A DNA stretch of 64,000 bases from Massilia sp. 9096 (lineage in GTDB: Bacteria > Pseudomonadota > Gammaproteobacteria > Burkholderiales > Burkholderiaceae_D): positions 4,154,001 to 4,218,000 of the forward strand of contig NZ_JQNN01000001.1 of the NCBI RefSeq assembly GCF_000745265.1, read 5' to 3'. The notes under the pieces were generated by a model, which had not been told where the DNA came from, made no database searches, and was given only the letters and a program-made list of their open reading frames with translations. Shown here piece by piece: positions 43,323 through 53,357 of this stretch. The position numbers were made by a program, and so were the translations under genes. The first letter of the stretch is position 1. Every line of letters begins with the position of its first letter.

Positions 43323-45329
43323 TCAGATATCGAGCGGATCGACCTCCAACGACCATCTTACCCTGCTCTTCATTGCACGTAACACATCTACCCAGGTCGT
43401 CAGGAAGGCTTGCAGCGCCGGGCGCGAGTTCGACTCGATCAGCAGCTGGGCGCGGTCGACGTTGTGCACGCGCGTCATCGTCATCGGGATCGGGTCGTTG
43501 ATGACGACGGCGTCGGTCGGCACCGCGTCGCGCGCCTGCTCGAGGAATTCGATCGCGGTGGCCAGTTCGGGCGCCTCGGCGCGCAGCAGGGCCTGGTACA
43601 TGTAGGGCGGCAGCGCGGCCTGGTGGCGCTCCTCCAGCAGTTCGCCGGCGAAGCGCTCGTAATCGTGGCGCATGACGGCCGCATACAGCGGGTGCTGCAC
43701 GTAGCGCGACTGGATCAGCACCTCGGATTCGAGACCGGCGCGCCCGGCCCGGCCGGCGACCTGCATCAGCTGGGCGAACAGGCGCTCGCTGGCGCGGTAA
43801 TCCTGCGAGAACAGGGCCGTGTCCGGGTTCAGGATGCCGACCAGCGTCAGCTTCTTGAAGTCGTGGCCCTTGGCGACCATCTGCGTGCCGATCAGGATGT
43901 CGACCTCGCCGCGGTGCACGGTGTCGAACGCGGCCTGGGCGCTGCCCTTGCGGCGCGTCGAATCGGCGTCGATGCGCAGGATGCGCGCCTCGGGGAACAT
44001 CGCCTGCAGGCCTTCCTCGACGCGCTGGGTGCCGCGTCCCAGCGGCTGCAAATCGATGTTGCCGCAGGTCGGGCAGGCGTGCGGGATGCGCAGCTCGAGC
44101 GAGCAGTGGTGGCAGCGCAGGCGCCGCTCGGGCCGGTGCAGGACCATGAAGGCGGTGCAGCGGGTGCAGTTGCTGATCCAGCCGCAGGCGTCGCAGCTCA
44201 GCACCGGGGCGTAGCCGCGCCGGTTCAGGAACAGCAGCGACTGCTCGCCCTTCTCGATGCGCGCGCGCAGGGCGCGCACCAGCGTCGGCGTCAGGCCTTC
44301 CACCGGCTTGTCGCGCTCCATGTCGATCATGCGCACGCGCGGCAGCACGGCGTCGCGCACCGCGCGTTCCTTCAATTCGAGCAGGCGGTAGCGGCCGGTC
44401 TGGGCATGGTGCCAGCTCTCCAGCGAAGGCGTGGCCGAGCCGAGCACGATCGGGATCTGCAGCTGGCGCGCGCGCCACACGGCCAGGTCGCGCGCCGAGT
44501 AGCGCAGCCCTTCCTGCTGCTTGTACGAGGGGTCGTGCTCCTCGTCGATCACGATCAGTTTCAGGTTCGGCAGCGAGGCCAGGATCGCCAGGCGCGTGCC
44601 CAGCACGATGCGCGCACGGCCCTGGTGCGCCGCCAGCCAGTGCAGCATGCGCTCGCCTTCGGACAGGCTGCTGTGCAGCGTCGCCAGCATCACGCCGGGG
44701 AAGCGCGCGCGGATGTTGCCCTCCAGCTGCGGGGTCAGGTTGATCTCGGGGACCAGGATCAGGATCTGCGCATGATCGTCATGCGCCAGCACCTGCGCGC
44801 AGGCCTGCAGGTACACCTCGGTCTTGCCGCTGCCGGTCACGCCGTACAGCAGCATCGGACTGAAGCCCTCGGCCGCGCCGATCGCGTCGGCGGCCTGCTG
44901 CTGGCCCGGATTCAGCGCCGGCATGCCGGCTGGGGTGGCGTCGTGCGCATCCTCGAGCTTGGCCAGCTTCTTGAGGGCGCGGTCCAGCGCGACCGTGGTG
45001 TCCAGGCGCAGGTTCTTGGGCAGGCCCGGCATCGCGACTTCGCCCAGTGGCCGGTGATAGTAAGTGGCGGCGAAGCTGGCCAGCGCCAGCCATTTGCCCG
45101 ACAACGGCGCCAGCTGGCTGCGCACCGCCAGCGCATCCTTGAGCTTGTCGGCGGGGACGTCGGTGCCCTCCTTGATCGCGACGATCACCCCGACCACTTG
45201 GCGCCGCCCGAACGGCACCAGCGCCAGTTGCCCGACCAGGGGTTCGCCGCCCGGTTCGCATGGCCACCGGTAATCGAACACGCTGTCGAGCGGGGTATCG
45301 AGGGCGATTTGGAGGATGCAGTGGGCCAA
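43323..45329 (-). CDS. priA: Primosomal protein N' (replication restart helicase)
   Basis: DEAH-type 3'-5' helicase that rebuilds the replisome at stalled forks. The 668-aa protein has the N-terminal 3'-end-binding domain (ALDTPLDSVFDY onward), Walker A GVTGSGKTE (163-171), the DEEHD box (about 265), helicase motif ILGSATPS-like VLGSATPSLES, and the zinc module with four CxxC-type pairs (CDACGWISNC, CTRC, CHHC, CPTC). Motif VI is QVAGRAGRA. Length is slightly under the E. coli enzyme (732). Upstream is the 543-bp AT-rich gap with DnaA boxes, whose priA-proximal TGTGGAAAA repeats begin about 30 bp from the start. Confidence 0.97.
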   Translation of the reverse strand: MAHCILQIALDTPLDSVFDYRWPCEPGGEPLVGQLALVPFGRRQVVGVIVAIKEGTDVPADKLKDALAVRSQLAPLSGKWLALASFAATYYHRPLGEVAMPGLPKNLRLDTTVALDRALKKLAKLEDAHDATPAGMPALNPGQQQAADAIGAAEGFSPMLLYGVTGSGKTEVYLQACAQVLAHDDHAQILILVPEINLTPQLEGNIRARFPGVMLATLHSSLSEGERMLHWLAAHQGRARIVLGTRLAILASLPNLKLIVIDEEHDPSYKQQEGLRYSARDLAVWRARQLQIPIVLGSATPSLESWHHAQTGRYRLLELKERAVRDAVLPRVRMIDMERDKPVEGLTPTLVRALRARIEKGEQSLLFLNRRGYAPVLSCDACGWISNCTRCTAFMVLHRPERRLRCHHCSLELRIPHACPTCGNIDLQPLGRGTQRVEEGLQAMFPEARILRIDADSTRRKGSAQAAFDTVHRGEVDILIGTQMVAKGHDFKKLTLVGILNPDTALFSQDYRASERLFAQLMQVAGRAGRAGLESEVLIQSRYVQHPLYAAVMRHDYERFAGELLEERHQAALPPYMYQALLRAEAPELATAIEFLEQARDAVPTDAVVINDPIPMTMTRVHNVDRAQLLIESNSRPALQAFLTTWVDVLRAMKSRVRWSLEVDPLDI

Positions 45330-45872
45330 GCCGAACCTTGTGTGTAGAACTGTGGGTAACTGTGGAAAACTTTGTGGAAAATGGAAAACTTGACCGGGAC
45401 AAAGGTTTACGTTAGGTCAAAGCACTTATCAATTCCCTAAGTTCATTAAATTATTTTCCCTATTAATTCAACGGCTTACAATCGCCGTGTTGAACCAGGG
45501 GAAATTGTGCATCGCTGTGACGCTTCTGTGTATAACTGCGCGTTTCCATTGAAGAACTTATAAGCATTGCAGCAAAATCTTGATGAATCACTTGAAGAAA
45601 TCGCGTAAGCCTCGGTAAACCAAGAGTTTTTATCCATTATTCACAGAATCTGTGCATAACTTTGTGAACAATGGTCGGGAAAGTGCAGTGGATAACTCGG
45701 CCGGTCTGCATAAACGCCCTGGAAGCCCTTTGTGGCAAGGACGCAAAAACCATAAGAATCAAGCACTTATGATACCACAACCAGTACTGTACATTTTCAC
45801 AGGAAGGCTGGGCCTAGTCCTGATTTTTGTGAATAAGTGTGATTGTGGCTTGCTTGAGCAGCGCGCTCGAAC
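45330..45872. other. AT-rich intergenic region with a cluster of DnaA boxes
   Basis: The 543-bp gap between hemE and priA is much richer in AT than its flanks. Perfect DnaA boxes (TTATNCACA) occur at 45527-45535 (-), 45637-45645 (+), 45651-45659 (-) and 45828-45836 (-). One-mismatch versions occur at 45351-45359, 45361-45369, 45373-45381, 45663-45671 and 45687-45695. An AT-rich, unwinding-prone stretch lies at about 45421-45480. No gene is seen. The arrangement resembles an origin or a DnaA-titration site; it may also carry the priA promoter. Confidence 0.7.
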
Positions 45873-46955
45873 TCAGACCGCGCGCTGGCGGCGGCTGAAG
45901 CTGTGCACCGCCTCGACCATCGCCGTGACCGATTCCGGCGGCGTGAATTGCGAGATGCCGTGGCCGAGGTTGAACACGTGGCCATGGCCGGCCTGCGGCG
46001 TACCGTAGCTGCTCAGGGCTTTTTCGACTTCGGCGGCGATCTGCTCCGGACCGGCGAACAGGATCGCCGGATCGAGGTTGCCCTGCAGCGCGACGCGGTC
46101 GCCGACCTGGGCGCGTGCGCGGCCGAGGTTGACGGTCCAGTCCAGGCCGAGCGCATCGGCGCCGATGCCGGCCATCTCGTCGAGCCACAAGCCGCCGCCC
46201 TTGGTGAACACGATCGCCGGGATGCGCTGTCCATCTTTCTCGCGCTGCAGCCTGGCCACCACCTTGTGCATATAGGCCAGCGAGAACGCCTGGTAGGCGC
46301 CGTCGGCCAGCGCGCCGCCCCAGGAATCGAAGATCATGACGGCTTGCGCGCCGGCGTCGATCTGGGCGTTCAGGTACTGGGCCACGGCCTCGGCATTGAT
46401 CTCGAGGATGCGGTGCATCAGGTCGGGGCGCGCATACGCCATCTTTTTGATGGTGTGGAATTCGCGCGAACCGCTGCCCTCGACCATGTAGCAGGCAAGC
46501 GTCCAGGGGCTGCCCGAGAAGCCGATCAGCGGCACGCGGCCGTTCAGGGCGGTGCGGATCGAGGTCACGGCGTCGAACACGTACTGCAGGTCGGCCATGT
46601 CGGGCACGCGCAGCGCAGCGACGTCGGCTTCGGTCTGCACCTTGCGCTCGAACTTCGGGCCTTCGCCGTCTTCGAAATACAGGCCCAGGCCCATCGCATC
46701 CGGCACCGTCAGGATGTCCGAGAACAGGATCGAGGCGTCCAGCGGATAGCGGTCGATCGGCTGCAGCGTGACTTCGGTGGCGAAGTCAGGATTCTTGGCC
46801 AGGCCAAGGAAGGAGCCGGCACGCGCGCGCGTGGCGCGATACTCGGGCAGGTAGCGCCCCGCCTGGCGCATCAGCCACACCGGGGTGTAGTCGGTCGGCT
46901 GGCGCAACAGCGCACGCAGGAAGGTGTCGTTCTGGAGCGGGGCGAATTGTGGCAT
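45873..46955 (-). CDS. hemE: Uroporphyrinogen decarboxylase
   Basis: Decarboxylates uroporphyrinogen III to coproporphyrinogen III in haem synthesis; cytosolic. The 360-aa protein has the two family signatures: [16 protein letters not shown] near residue 26-41 (with the substrate-binding Arg residues), and the [20 protein letters not shown] segment near 140-155. The catalytic Asp lies in [13 protein letters not shown] chose ATG 46955 (MPQFAPLQ), which matches the family start; the region before it has no clear ribosome-binding site. Downstream is the DnaA-box gap and priA on the same strand. Confidence 0.97.
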   Translation of the reverse strand: MPQFAPLQNDTFLRALLRQPTDYTPVWLMRQAGRYLPEYRATRARAGSFLGLAKNPDFATEVTLQPIDRYPLDASILFSDILTVPDAMGLGLYFEDGEGPKFERKVQTEADVAALRVPDMADLQYVFDAVTSIRTALNGRVPLIGFSGSPWTLACYMVEGSGSREFHTIKKMAYARPDLMHRILEINAEAVAQYLNAQIDAGAQAVMIFDSWGGALADGAYQAFSLAYMHKVVARLQREKDGQRIPAIVFTKGGGLWLDEMAGIGADALGLDWTVNLGRARAQVGDRVALQGNLDPAILFAGPEQIAAEVEKALSSYGTPQAGHGHVFNLGHGISQFTPPESVTAMVEAVHSFSRRQRAV

Positions 46956-47105
46956 GGCTGACAATAAGTGACGAGTGAGTGCCGAGGGCAAACCTCTATT
47001 ATCGCATTCCTTGGCCGGGTCACGGCGCGCATTGTCGGACTGGCATGCGCTGCTCGATCGCGGACAAGTTCATATAATGCTGTCTTCCACTTCCCAGGAT
47101 CGATC

Positions 47106-49058
47106 ATGCTAGAGCCCATCCGCCAACCAGCCGCACCCTGCGGCGCCTGGACGTCCCCGATCACCGCCGCCATCGTCGCGGCCGGCGCTTCCCCGCTGTC
47201 GCAAGTGCTGCTCGACGGCGCCGACGTGCTGTGGCTGGCCGGGCGCGCCAGCGAAGGCGGACGCAACACGCTGCTGCGCGCACGCGCGGACGAGGTCAAC
47301 GAGATGACGCCGGCGCCGTTCAACGTGCGCACCCGCGTGCACGAATATGGCGGCGGCGCGCTGCTGGCGTCCGGCGGCGCGGTCTGGTTCTCGAATTTCG
47401 CCGACAACCGGGTGTACCACATCCCGGCCAATGGGCGCGAGCCGCAGCCGGTCAGCGGCGGCGGCGACCTGCGCTACGCCGATTTCGTGCTCGACGCGGC
47501 GCGCCGGCGCCTGGTCGGCGTGCGCGAGGACCACTCGGCCGGCGCAAGCTACCCGGTCAACACGATCTGCGCGCTGGCGTTCGACGGCAGCGAGACGGTC
47601 CTGGTCGACGGCAACGATTTTTATTCGTCGCCGCGCATCTCCCCGGACGGCAAACGGATCGCCTGGCTGTGCTGGGACCATCCGCGCATGCCGTGGCAGG
47701 GCACGGAACTGTGGCTGGCCGAGATCGGCGACGATGGCACGCTCGTCAACGGGCGCCTGGTCGCCGGCGGCGCGCACGAATCGATCTGCCAGCCGGAATG
47801 GTCGCCGGACGGCCTGCTCTACTTCGTCTCGGACCGCAGCGGCTGGTGGAACATCCACCGTTACGACCACGGCGTGGTGCATCCGGTCTGCGTCAAGGAG
47901 GCGGAATTCGCCGGTCCGCACTGGACTTTCGGGAATGCGATGTACGGCTTCGCTTCAAGCAGCGAGATCGTCTGCACCTATATCGAGGATGGCGTCAGCC
48001 GCCTGGCGCGACTGGGCCTCGCCGATGGCCGGCTCACCCCGATCGACAACCCGTACCAGGAGATCCGCGAGCTGCGCGTGGCCGGCGGCACGGTCGCGCT
48101 GATGGCGGGCGCGCCGACCATTGCCCAGGAACTGGCGCTGCTCGACCTGGCCGGCGGCACACGCAAAGTGCTGGCCAAATCGATCGAGACCCTGCCGGAT
48201 GTCGGCTACCTGTCGGTCCCGCAGAGCATCTCCTACCCGAGCATGCAGGGCCGCAGCGCCTACGCCTTCTACTACCCGCCGACCAATGCCGACTACCAGC
48301 CGCTGCCGGGCGAACTGCCGCCGCTGATGGTGATCGGCCATGGCGGCCCGACCAGCATGGCGAGCAGCACCTTGAAGCTTGCGACCCAGTTCTGGACCAG
48401 CCGCGGCATCGCCGTGCTGGACGTAAACTACGGCGGCAGCAGCGGCTTCGGGCGCGCCTACCGCGACCTGCTGAAGGGCCAGTGGGGCGTGGTCGACGTC
48501 GAGGATTGCGTGGCCGGCGCCCAGCACCTGGCGGACCAGGGCCTGGTCGACCGCGAGCGCCTGGTGATCCGCGGCGGCAGCGCCGGCGGCTTGACGACCT
48601 TGTGCGCGCTCGAATTCTTCGACGTGTTCAAGGCCGGCGCCAGCTATTACGGCGTGTCCGATCTGAAGGGGCTGGACGCCGACTCGCACAAGTTCGAATC
48701 GCGCTACAACGAATATCTGATCGCACCGAAGGCGCAGGCCGACGCCGTGTATGCGGCGCGCTCGCCGATCAACCATACGGACAAATTGCGCCGCCCGATG
48801 ATCTTCTTCCAGGGCCTGGACGACAAGGTGGTGCCGCCGCCGCAATCCGAGGTGATGGTCGAAGCCTTGCGCGCGCGCGGCGTGCCGGTCGCCTACCTGA
48901 CCCTGGAAGGCGAAGGCCACGGCTTTCGCAAGGCGGACAGCATCGTGCGCACGCTCGAGGCGGAGCTTTACTTTTACCTGCGTATCTTCGGCATCGACAT
49001 TCCCGCCGGGCTGCCGCCGGTCGAGATCGAGAACCTCGTGGACCCAGGGCGCGCATGA
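47106..49058 (+). CDS. S9-family prolyl-oligopeptidase-type peptidase
   Basis: A 650-aa serine peptidase with an N-terminal beta-propeller (about 30-400, including WSPDGLLYFVSDRSG) and a C-terminal alpha/beta-hydrolase domain. The catalytic triad is Ser492 in RGGSAGG, Asp572/Asp573 in QGLDDKVVPP and His605 in GEGHGFRK. The layout fits acylaminoacyl-peptidase/dipeptidyl-peptidase-type S9C enzymes. No signal peptide, so probably cytosolic. AGGA precedes the ATG by about 7 nt, and a TATAAT lies at 47073-47078. Its TGA overlaps the ATG of the SNF2 helicase gene (ATGA), so the two are translationally coupled. Confidence 0.94.
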   Translation: MLEPIRQPAAPCGAWTSPITAAIVAAGASPLSQVLLDGADVLWLAGRASEGGRNTLLRARADEVNEMTPAPFNVRTRVHEYGGGALLASGGAVWFSNFADNRVYHIPANGREPQPVSGGGDLRYADFVLDAARRRLVGVREDHSAGASYPVNTICALAFDGSETVLVDGNDFYSSPRISPDGKRIAWLCWDHPRMPWQGTELWLAEIGDDGTLVNGRLVAGGAHESICQPEWSPDGLLYFVSDRSGWWNIHRYDHGVVHPVCVKEAEFAGPHWTFGNAMYGFASSSEIVCTYIEDGVSRLARLGLADGRLTPIDNPYQEIRELRVAGGTVALMAGAPTIAQELALLDLAGGTRKVLAKSIETLPDVGYLSVPQSISYPSMQGRSAYAFYYPPTNADYQPLPGELPPLMVIGHGGPTSMASSTLKLATQFWTSRGIAVLDVNYGGSSGFGRAYRDLLKGQWGVVDVEDCVAGAQHLADQGLVDRERLVIRGGSAGGLTTLCALEFFDVFKAGASYYGVSDLKGLDADSHKFESRYNEYLIAPKAQADAVYAARSPINHTDKLRRPMIFFQGLDDKVVPPPQSEVMVEALRARGVPVAYLTLEGEGHGFRKADSIVRTLEAELYFYLRIFGIDIPAGLPPVEIENLVDPGRA

Positions 49059-52000
49059 CGCCGGAAGTCGTACTCGCCGTCTTCGAGGCATGCAGTGAAA
49101 AACGCAAGCTGATCCTGGCCCTGCTGGCGCTGTCCGGCGAGCCGATGGGCCGGCGCCGCATCCACGATCACCTGTTCCTGTTCCGCGAAAGCGAGAGCGA
49201 GGAAGCGCTGGCGCCCGACCTGGAAGCCTTGCGCGCCGACGGCCTGATCGGCGAGCTGCCCTCGCGCGGCTACGTGATCTCGCCCGACCTGGCCTGGCCG
49301 GCGATGGCCTGGTCGCTGCGCGCGCGCCGCTTCAACCTGCTGCGCGAAGCCTACCTGACGGTGCTGCCGCTGCGCGTCGACTGGCAAGGCACGCCGATGC
49401 TGCGCAGCTACCGCCAGGGGGTGGCGCTGCTGCGCATGGCGCTGCTGGCCGGCGACGGCCCGAAGGCGATCGCGCCGCTGCTGGCGGCCTGCCTGCGCTG
49501 CCACGAGGCGGCTTACCTGCATCCGCTGGTCGACATCTGCATGCGCCCGTTCGAGCCCGACCTGATCGAGCGCATCAACGGCGCCGTGCGCGACGAGGTG
49601 CTGGCCGTGCTGGTCAACCACGTCCAGCGCGAGCCGGCCAGTGCGCCGGCGGTGCGCGCCTACGCCGAGGAACATGTGGCGCAAGGCGGCGCTTCCATGG
49701 CGCTGCGCGTCGCGCTGGCCGAGCACCTGGTGCTGTGCGGCCGGCTGGACGCCGCCGGGGCGCTCCTGCACGACCTGGACGAATCGGCCGAGCTGACGTT
49801 CAGGAGCCTGCTGCAGCTGCTGCGCGGCGATGTCGAGCCCGCGCTGGCCGGCTTCGACAAGGCATTGAAGGCCTTGCGCCGCGAGACCGGCAAGCGCAAG
49901 GCCGTGTTCGAAGGCATCGCCGGCCATTTGTACGTGACGGCGCTGATCCGCAGCGGCGACCCGAAACACCAGAAGACGCTCGACGCCTATCTCGACGCCG
50001 CCACGCGCGCGGTGCAAAGCCACGACACTGCCGTCTACCAGCAGCTGTCGATGCTGCGCCAGATCCGCGGCGGCACCGTCGACGCCGAAGTCCTCCCCTC
50101 ACGCAACTGGGAAACCTCGCTGCAGCCGGTGATGTTCCGCGCGCTGCTGCACTGGTGGCTCGGCATCCCGCAGCTGGCCGAGAAGCGCGCCATGCTCGAG
50201 CAGCAGATGGACGTCGCGCAAGCGGCCGGCTTCGACTTCATCGCCGCGCAGATCGGCTCGGTGCTGGGCCAGCTCGGACTGGAAGGTGCGATCGCCATCG
50301 ACAAGCGCGCGATTGCCCTGCGCCAGCAGCACCGCTTCGTCGACCTGGCCTTGTGGTTCGAGCGCGAGCAGGCGTGGGAGCGTCAGCTCAACGCGCTGAT
50401 CAACCTGCAGCCGGCGGTGAACGTCGAAGTCGTCAAGGAGTCGCGCCTGGCCTGGCTGATCTCGTGGGACGCGCACCTGGGCGTGCGCGCGCTCGAGCCG
50501 CGCGAACAGAAGCGCGACGCCACCGGCGGCTGGAGCCGCGGGCGCGCCTTCAGCCTGAAACGCCTGGCCGAGGAAGCGGACGAACTCGAATTCCTTACCG
50601 CGCAGGACGTGGCCGTGGCCGGCACGATCGGCGCACACCGCTACTACAGCGGCACCGGCACGCGCTACGAATTCGACCTCGACCGCGCCGTCGCCGCGCT
50701 GGCCGGGCACCCGCTGCTGTTCTGGATGGATGCGCCGGGTTCGCGCGTCGAGCTGCTGCCGGGCGAGCCGCAGCTGGTGGTGCGCGCCGGCGGCGGCATG
50801 GTCCACATCACGCTCGAGCCGAAGATCGCCGAGCAGCAGGGCGACGTGGTCGTGACGAAGGAAAGCCCGACGCGCCTGCGCATCGTGAAGATCAAGGACG
50901 AGCACCGCCGCATCGGCGCCATCGTCGGCGAGGGCCTGGACGTGCCCTTGGAAGCCGAGCGGCGCGTGCTGCAGGCGATCAGCGCCATCTCCGCGATCGT
51001 CACCGTGCAGTCGGACATCGGCGGCAGCCCCGGCGACATCGAACAGGTCGAGGCCGACCCGCGCCTGCACGTGCACCTGCTGCCCTATCAGCAGGGTTTG
51101 AGAATCCGCGTGATGGTGCGCCCGCTGCCGGATGCCGGTCCCTACCTGCGCCCCGGCGAGGGCGCCGAGAGCATCATCGCGGATGTCAACGGCGTGCGCC
51201 TGGAAGCCAAGCGCCACCTGAACGCCGAGCGCGACGCCGAGCGCCAGCTGATCGCCGATTGCCATGCGTTCGAGGCGGCCGAGGACGAGCACGGCGAGTG
51301 GCTGCTCGCCGGGCCGGTGCAGTGCCTGGAGCTGCTGGCCGAGCTGCAGGAGCTGGACGCCTTCAAGGTGCTGGTGGCCTGGCCCGAGGGCGAGTCGTTC
51401 CGCGTGTCGAAAAAGATCAGCTCGAAGTCGGTGCGCCTGCAGATCCGGCGCGACAAGGACTGGTTCGCGGCCAATGGCGAGGTGCAGATCGACGAGGGGC
51501 GCGTGATGAACCTGCGCGAGCTGCTCGCGCGCGTGCGCGAGGACCGTTTCATCGCGCTCGGCGACAACCAGTTCCTGGCGCTGACCCACGAGCTGCACCG
51601 GCGCCTGATGGACCTGTCGGCCTACAGCGACGCCGACGCTCATGTTGCCGATGATGCGCTGCGCTTCCACCCATTGGCCAGCTTCGCGCTGGAAGAGATG
51701 GCCGGCGAGGCGGGCGAGATCGACGCCGACGCCGCCTGGCGCAAGCACCTGGAGCACATGCAGGCCAACGCCCACTACCAGCCGCAGCTGCCCTCCACCC
51801 TGCAGGCCGAGCTGCGCGACTACCAGCTCGAAGGCTTCGAGTGGCTGGCGCGCCTGGCGCACTGGGGCGTCGGCGCCTGCCTGGCCGACGACATGGGTCT
51901 CGGTAAGACGCTGCAGGCGCTGGCGCTGGTGCTGTCGCGCGCGCCCGGCGGGCCGACCCTGGTGGTGGCGCCGACCTCGGTCGCGACCAACTGGCTGTCG

Positions 52001-53239
52001 GAATCCGAGCGCTTCGCGCCGACCCTGAAGGTCAAGCTGTTCGGTCCCGGCGACCGCGCGTCGATGCTCAAGGGCGCCGGCGCTTTCGATGTGATCGTGG
52101 TCAGCTACGGCTTGCTGCAGCTGGAGGCGGCGCTGTTCGAGGCGGTGCGCTGGCACACGATCGTGCTCGACGAAGCGCAGGCGATCAAGAACGCGCACAC
52201 GCGCCGCTCGGCGGCGGTGATGGCCTTGAAGGGCGATTTCAAGATGGTCGCCACCGGCACGCCGCTGGAGAATCACCTGGGCGAATTGTGGAACCTTTTC
52301 AGGTTCATCAACCCGGGCCTGCTCGGCACCGCCGACCAGTTTCAACTGCGCTTCTCTGGCCCGATCGAAAAGGCTTCCGACAAGCGCGCGGAGCTGGCCG
52401 CGCGCACGCGCCTGAAGCGCCTGACCCAGCCCTTCATCCTGCGCCGGACCAAGGCGCAGGTGCTGTCCGAGCTGCCGCCGCGCACCGAGATCGTGCTGCC
52501 GGTGGAACTGAGCCAGGAAGAGACGGCGCTGTACGAATCGCTGCGGCGCGATGCGCTGGAACGCATCGAAGCGCTGGAGGCGCCGCAAAGCCAGAAGCAG
52601 ATCCAGATCCTGGCCGAGATCATGAAGCTGCGCCGCGCCTGCTGCAATCCGCAGCTGGTCGCGCCCGACAGCGGCATCAAGAGCAGCAAGCTGGAAGCTT
52701 TTGCGGGGTTGCTCGACGAGCTGCTCGAGAACCGCCACAAGGCGCTGGTGTTCAGCCAGTTCGTCGATCACCTGACGCTGATCCGCCAGCACCTCGACGA
52801 GCGCGGCATCCGCTACCAGTACCTCGACGGCTCGACGCCGATGCAGGAGAGGAAGCGCCGCGTCGACGCCTTCCAGGCCGGCGACGGCGACCTGTTCCTG
52901 ATTTCGCTGAAGGCCGGCGGCGTCGGCATCAACCTGACCGCGGCCGATTACGTGATCCACATGGACCCGTGGTGGAACCCGGCGGTCGAGGACCAGGCAT
53001 CGGATCGCGCGCACCGCATGGGCCAGCAACGCCCGGTGACGATCTACCGCCTGGTCACGCGCCACACGATCGAGGAAGGCATCGTCGACCTGCATCGCCA
53101 CAAGCGCGACCTGGCCGACAGCCTGCTCGATGGCACCGACGTCGCGGCGCGCATGACCCCTGGCGACATGCTGGCCATGCTGCAGCAGGGTTTATCCGGC
53201 ATCCGCGTGCCGTCGCTGGCGGACTGGCAGTCGATGTAG
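49055..53239 (+). CDS. SNF2-family DEAD/DEAH helicase with long N-terminal extension
   Basis: A 1394-aa protein. The last 500 residues are a Swi2/Snf2 ATPase: Walker A DDMGLGKT with Lys951, motif II DEAQ with Asp1039, ATGTPLENHLGELWNLF, the second lobe with LVFSQFVDHL, and motif VI in DPWWNPAVEDQASDRAHRMGQ (about 1305-1325). It should move along double-stranded DNA, remodelling bound proteins. The first 900 residues are mostly helical; they start with a winged-helix-like segment and otherwise have no domain I recognise. The start overlaps the S9 peptidase stop by ATGA. Bacterial SNF2 proteins such as RapA act on RNA polymerase, but this one lacks RapA's layout. Confidence 0.93.
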   Translation: MTPEVVLAVFEACSEKRKLILALLALSGEPMGRRRIHDHLFLFRESESEEALAPDLEALRADGLIGELPSRGYVISPDLAWPAMAWSLRARRFNLLREAYLTVLPLRVDWQGTPMLRSYRQGVALLRMALLAGDGPKAIAPLLAACLRCHEAAYLHPLVDICMRPFEPDLIERINGAVRDEVLAVLVNHVQREPASAPAVRAYAEEHVAQGGASMALRVALAEHLVLCGRLDAAGALLHDLDESAELTFRSLLQLLRGDVEPALAGFDKALKALRRETGKRKAVFEGIAGHLYVTALIRSGDPKHQKTLDAYLDAATRAVQSHDTAVYQQLSMLRQIRGGTVDAEVLPSRNWETSLQPVMFRALLHWWLGIPQLAEKRAMLEQQMDVAQAAGFDFIAAQIGSVLGQLGLEGAIAIDKRAIALRQQHRFVDLALWFEREQAWERQLNALINLQPAVNVEVVKESRLAWLISWDAHLGVRALEPREQKRDATGGWSRGRAFSLKRLAEEADELEFLTAQDVAVAGTIGAHRYYSGTGTRYEFDLDRAVAALAGHPLLFWMDAPGSRVELLPGEPQLVVRAGGGMVHITLEPKIAEQQGDVVVTKESPTRLRIVKIKDEHRRIGAIVGEGLDVPLEAERRVLQAISAISAIVTVQSDIGGSPGDIEQVEADPRLHVHLLPYQQGLRIRVMVRPLPDAGPYLRPGEGAESIIADVNGVRLEAKRHLNAERDAERQLIADCHAFEAAEDEHGEWLLAGPVQCLELLAELQELDAFKVLVAWPEGESFRVSKKISSKSVRLQIRRDKDWFAANGEVQIDEGRVMNLRELLARVREDRFIALGDNQFLALTHELHRRLMDLSAYSDADAHVADDALRFHPLASFALEEMAGEAGEIDADAAWRKHLEHMQANAHYQPQLPSTLQAELRDYQLEGFEWLARLAHWGVGACLADDMGLGKTLQALALVLSRAPGGPTLVVAPTSVATNWLSESERFAPTLKVKLFGPGDRASMLKGAGAFDVIVVSYGLLQLEAALFEAVRWHTIVLDEAQAIKNAHTRRSAAVMALKGDFKMVATGTPLENHLGELWNLFRFINPGLLGTADQFQLRFSGPIEKASDKRAELAARTRLKRLTQPFILRRTKAQVLSELPPRTEIVLPVELSQEETALYESLRRDALERIEALEAPQSQKQIQILAEIMKLRRACCNPQLVAPDSGIKSSKLEAFAGLLDELLENRHKALVFSQFVDHLTLIRQHLDERGIRYQYLDGSTPMQERKRRVDAFQAGDGDLFLISLKAGGVGINLTAADYVIHMDPWWNPAVEDQASDRAHRMGQQRPVTIYRLVTRHTIEEGIVDLHRHKRDLADSLLDGTDVAARMTPGDMLAMLQQGLSGIRVPSLADWQSM

Positions 53240-53357
53240 CGAATTGTTTCGAGGGGTCGGCAAGCGCCGGGATTGATGCTAATCTGACGCGCTCCCGTGC
53301 GCGCCCGCGCGTGCGCTGGCCATCTCGCCCATCATATTCACAGGCAGAGTATTCACG

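Noticed and set aside
47231..49054. Upstream extension of the SNF2 frame through the S9 peptidase gene
   Set aside because: The extension is out of frame with the intact peptidase and has Arg/Pro/Gly junk composition. The true start is the ATGA overlap at 49055.
50099..53101. Minus-strand open frame of 1000 codons opposite the SNF2 gene
   Set aside because: Shadow of the helicase gene: Arg/Gln/Leu-rich product, no ribosome-binding site, while the plus strand has all helicase motifs.
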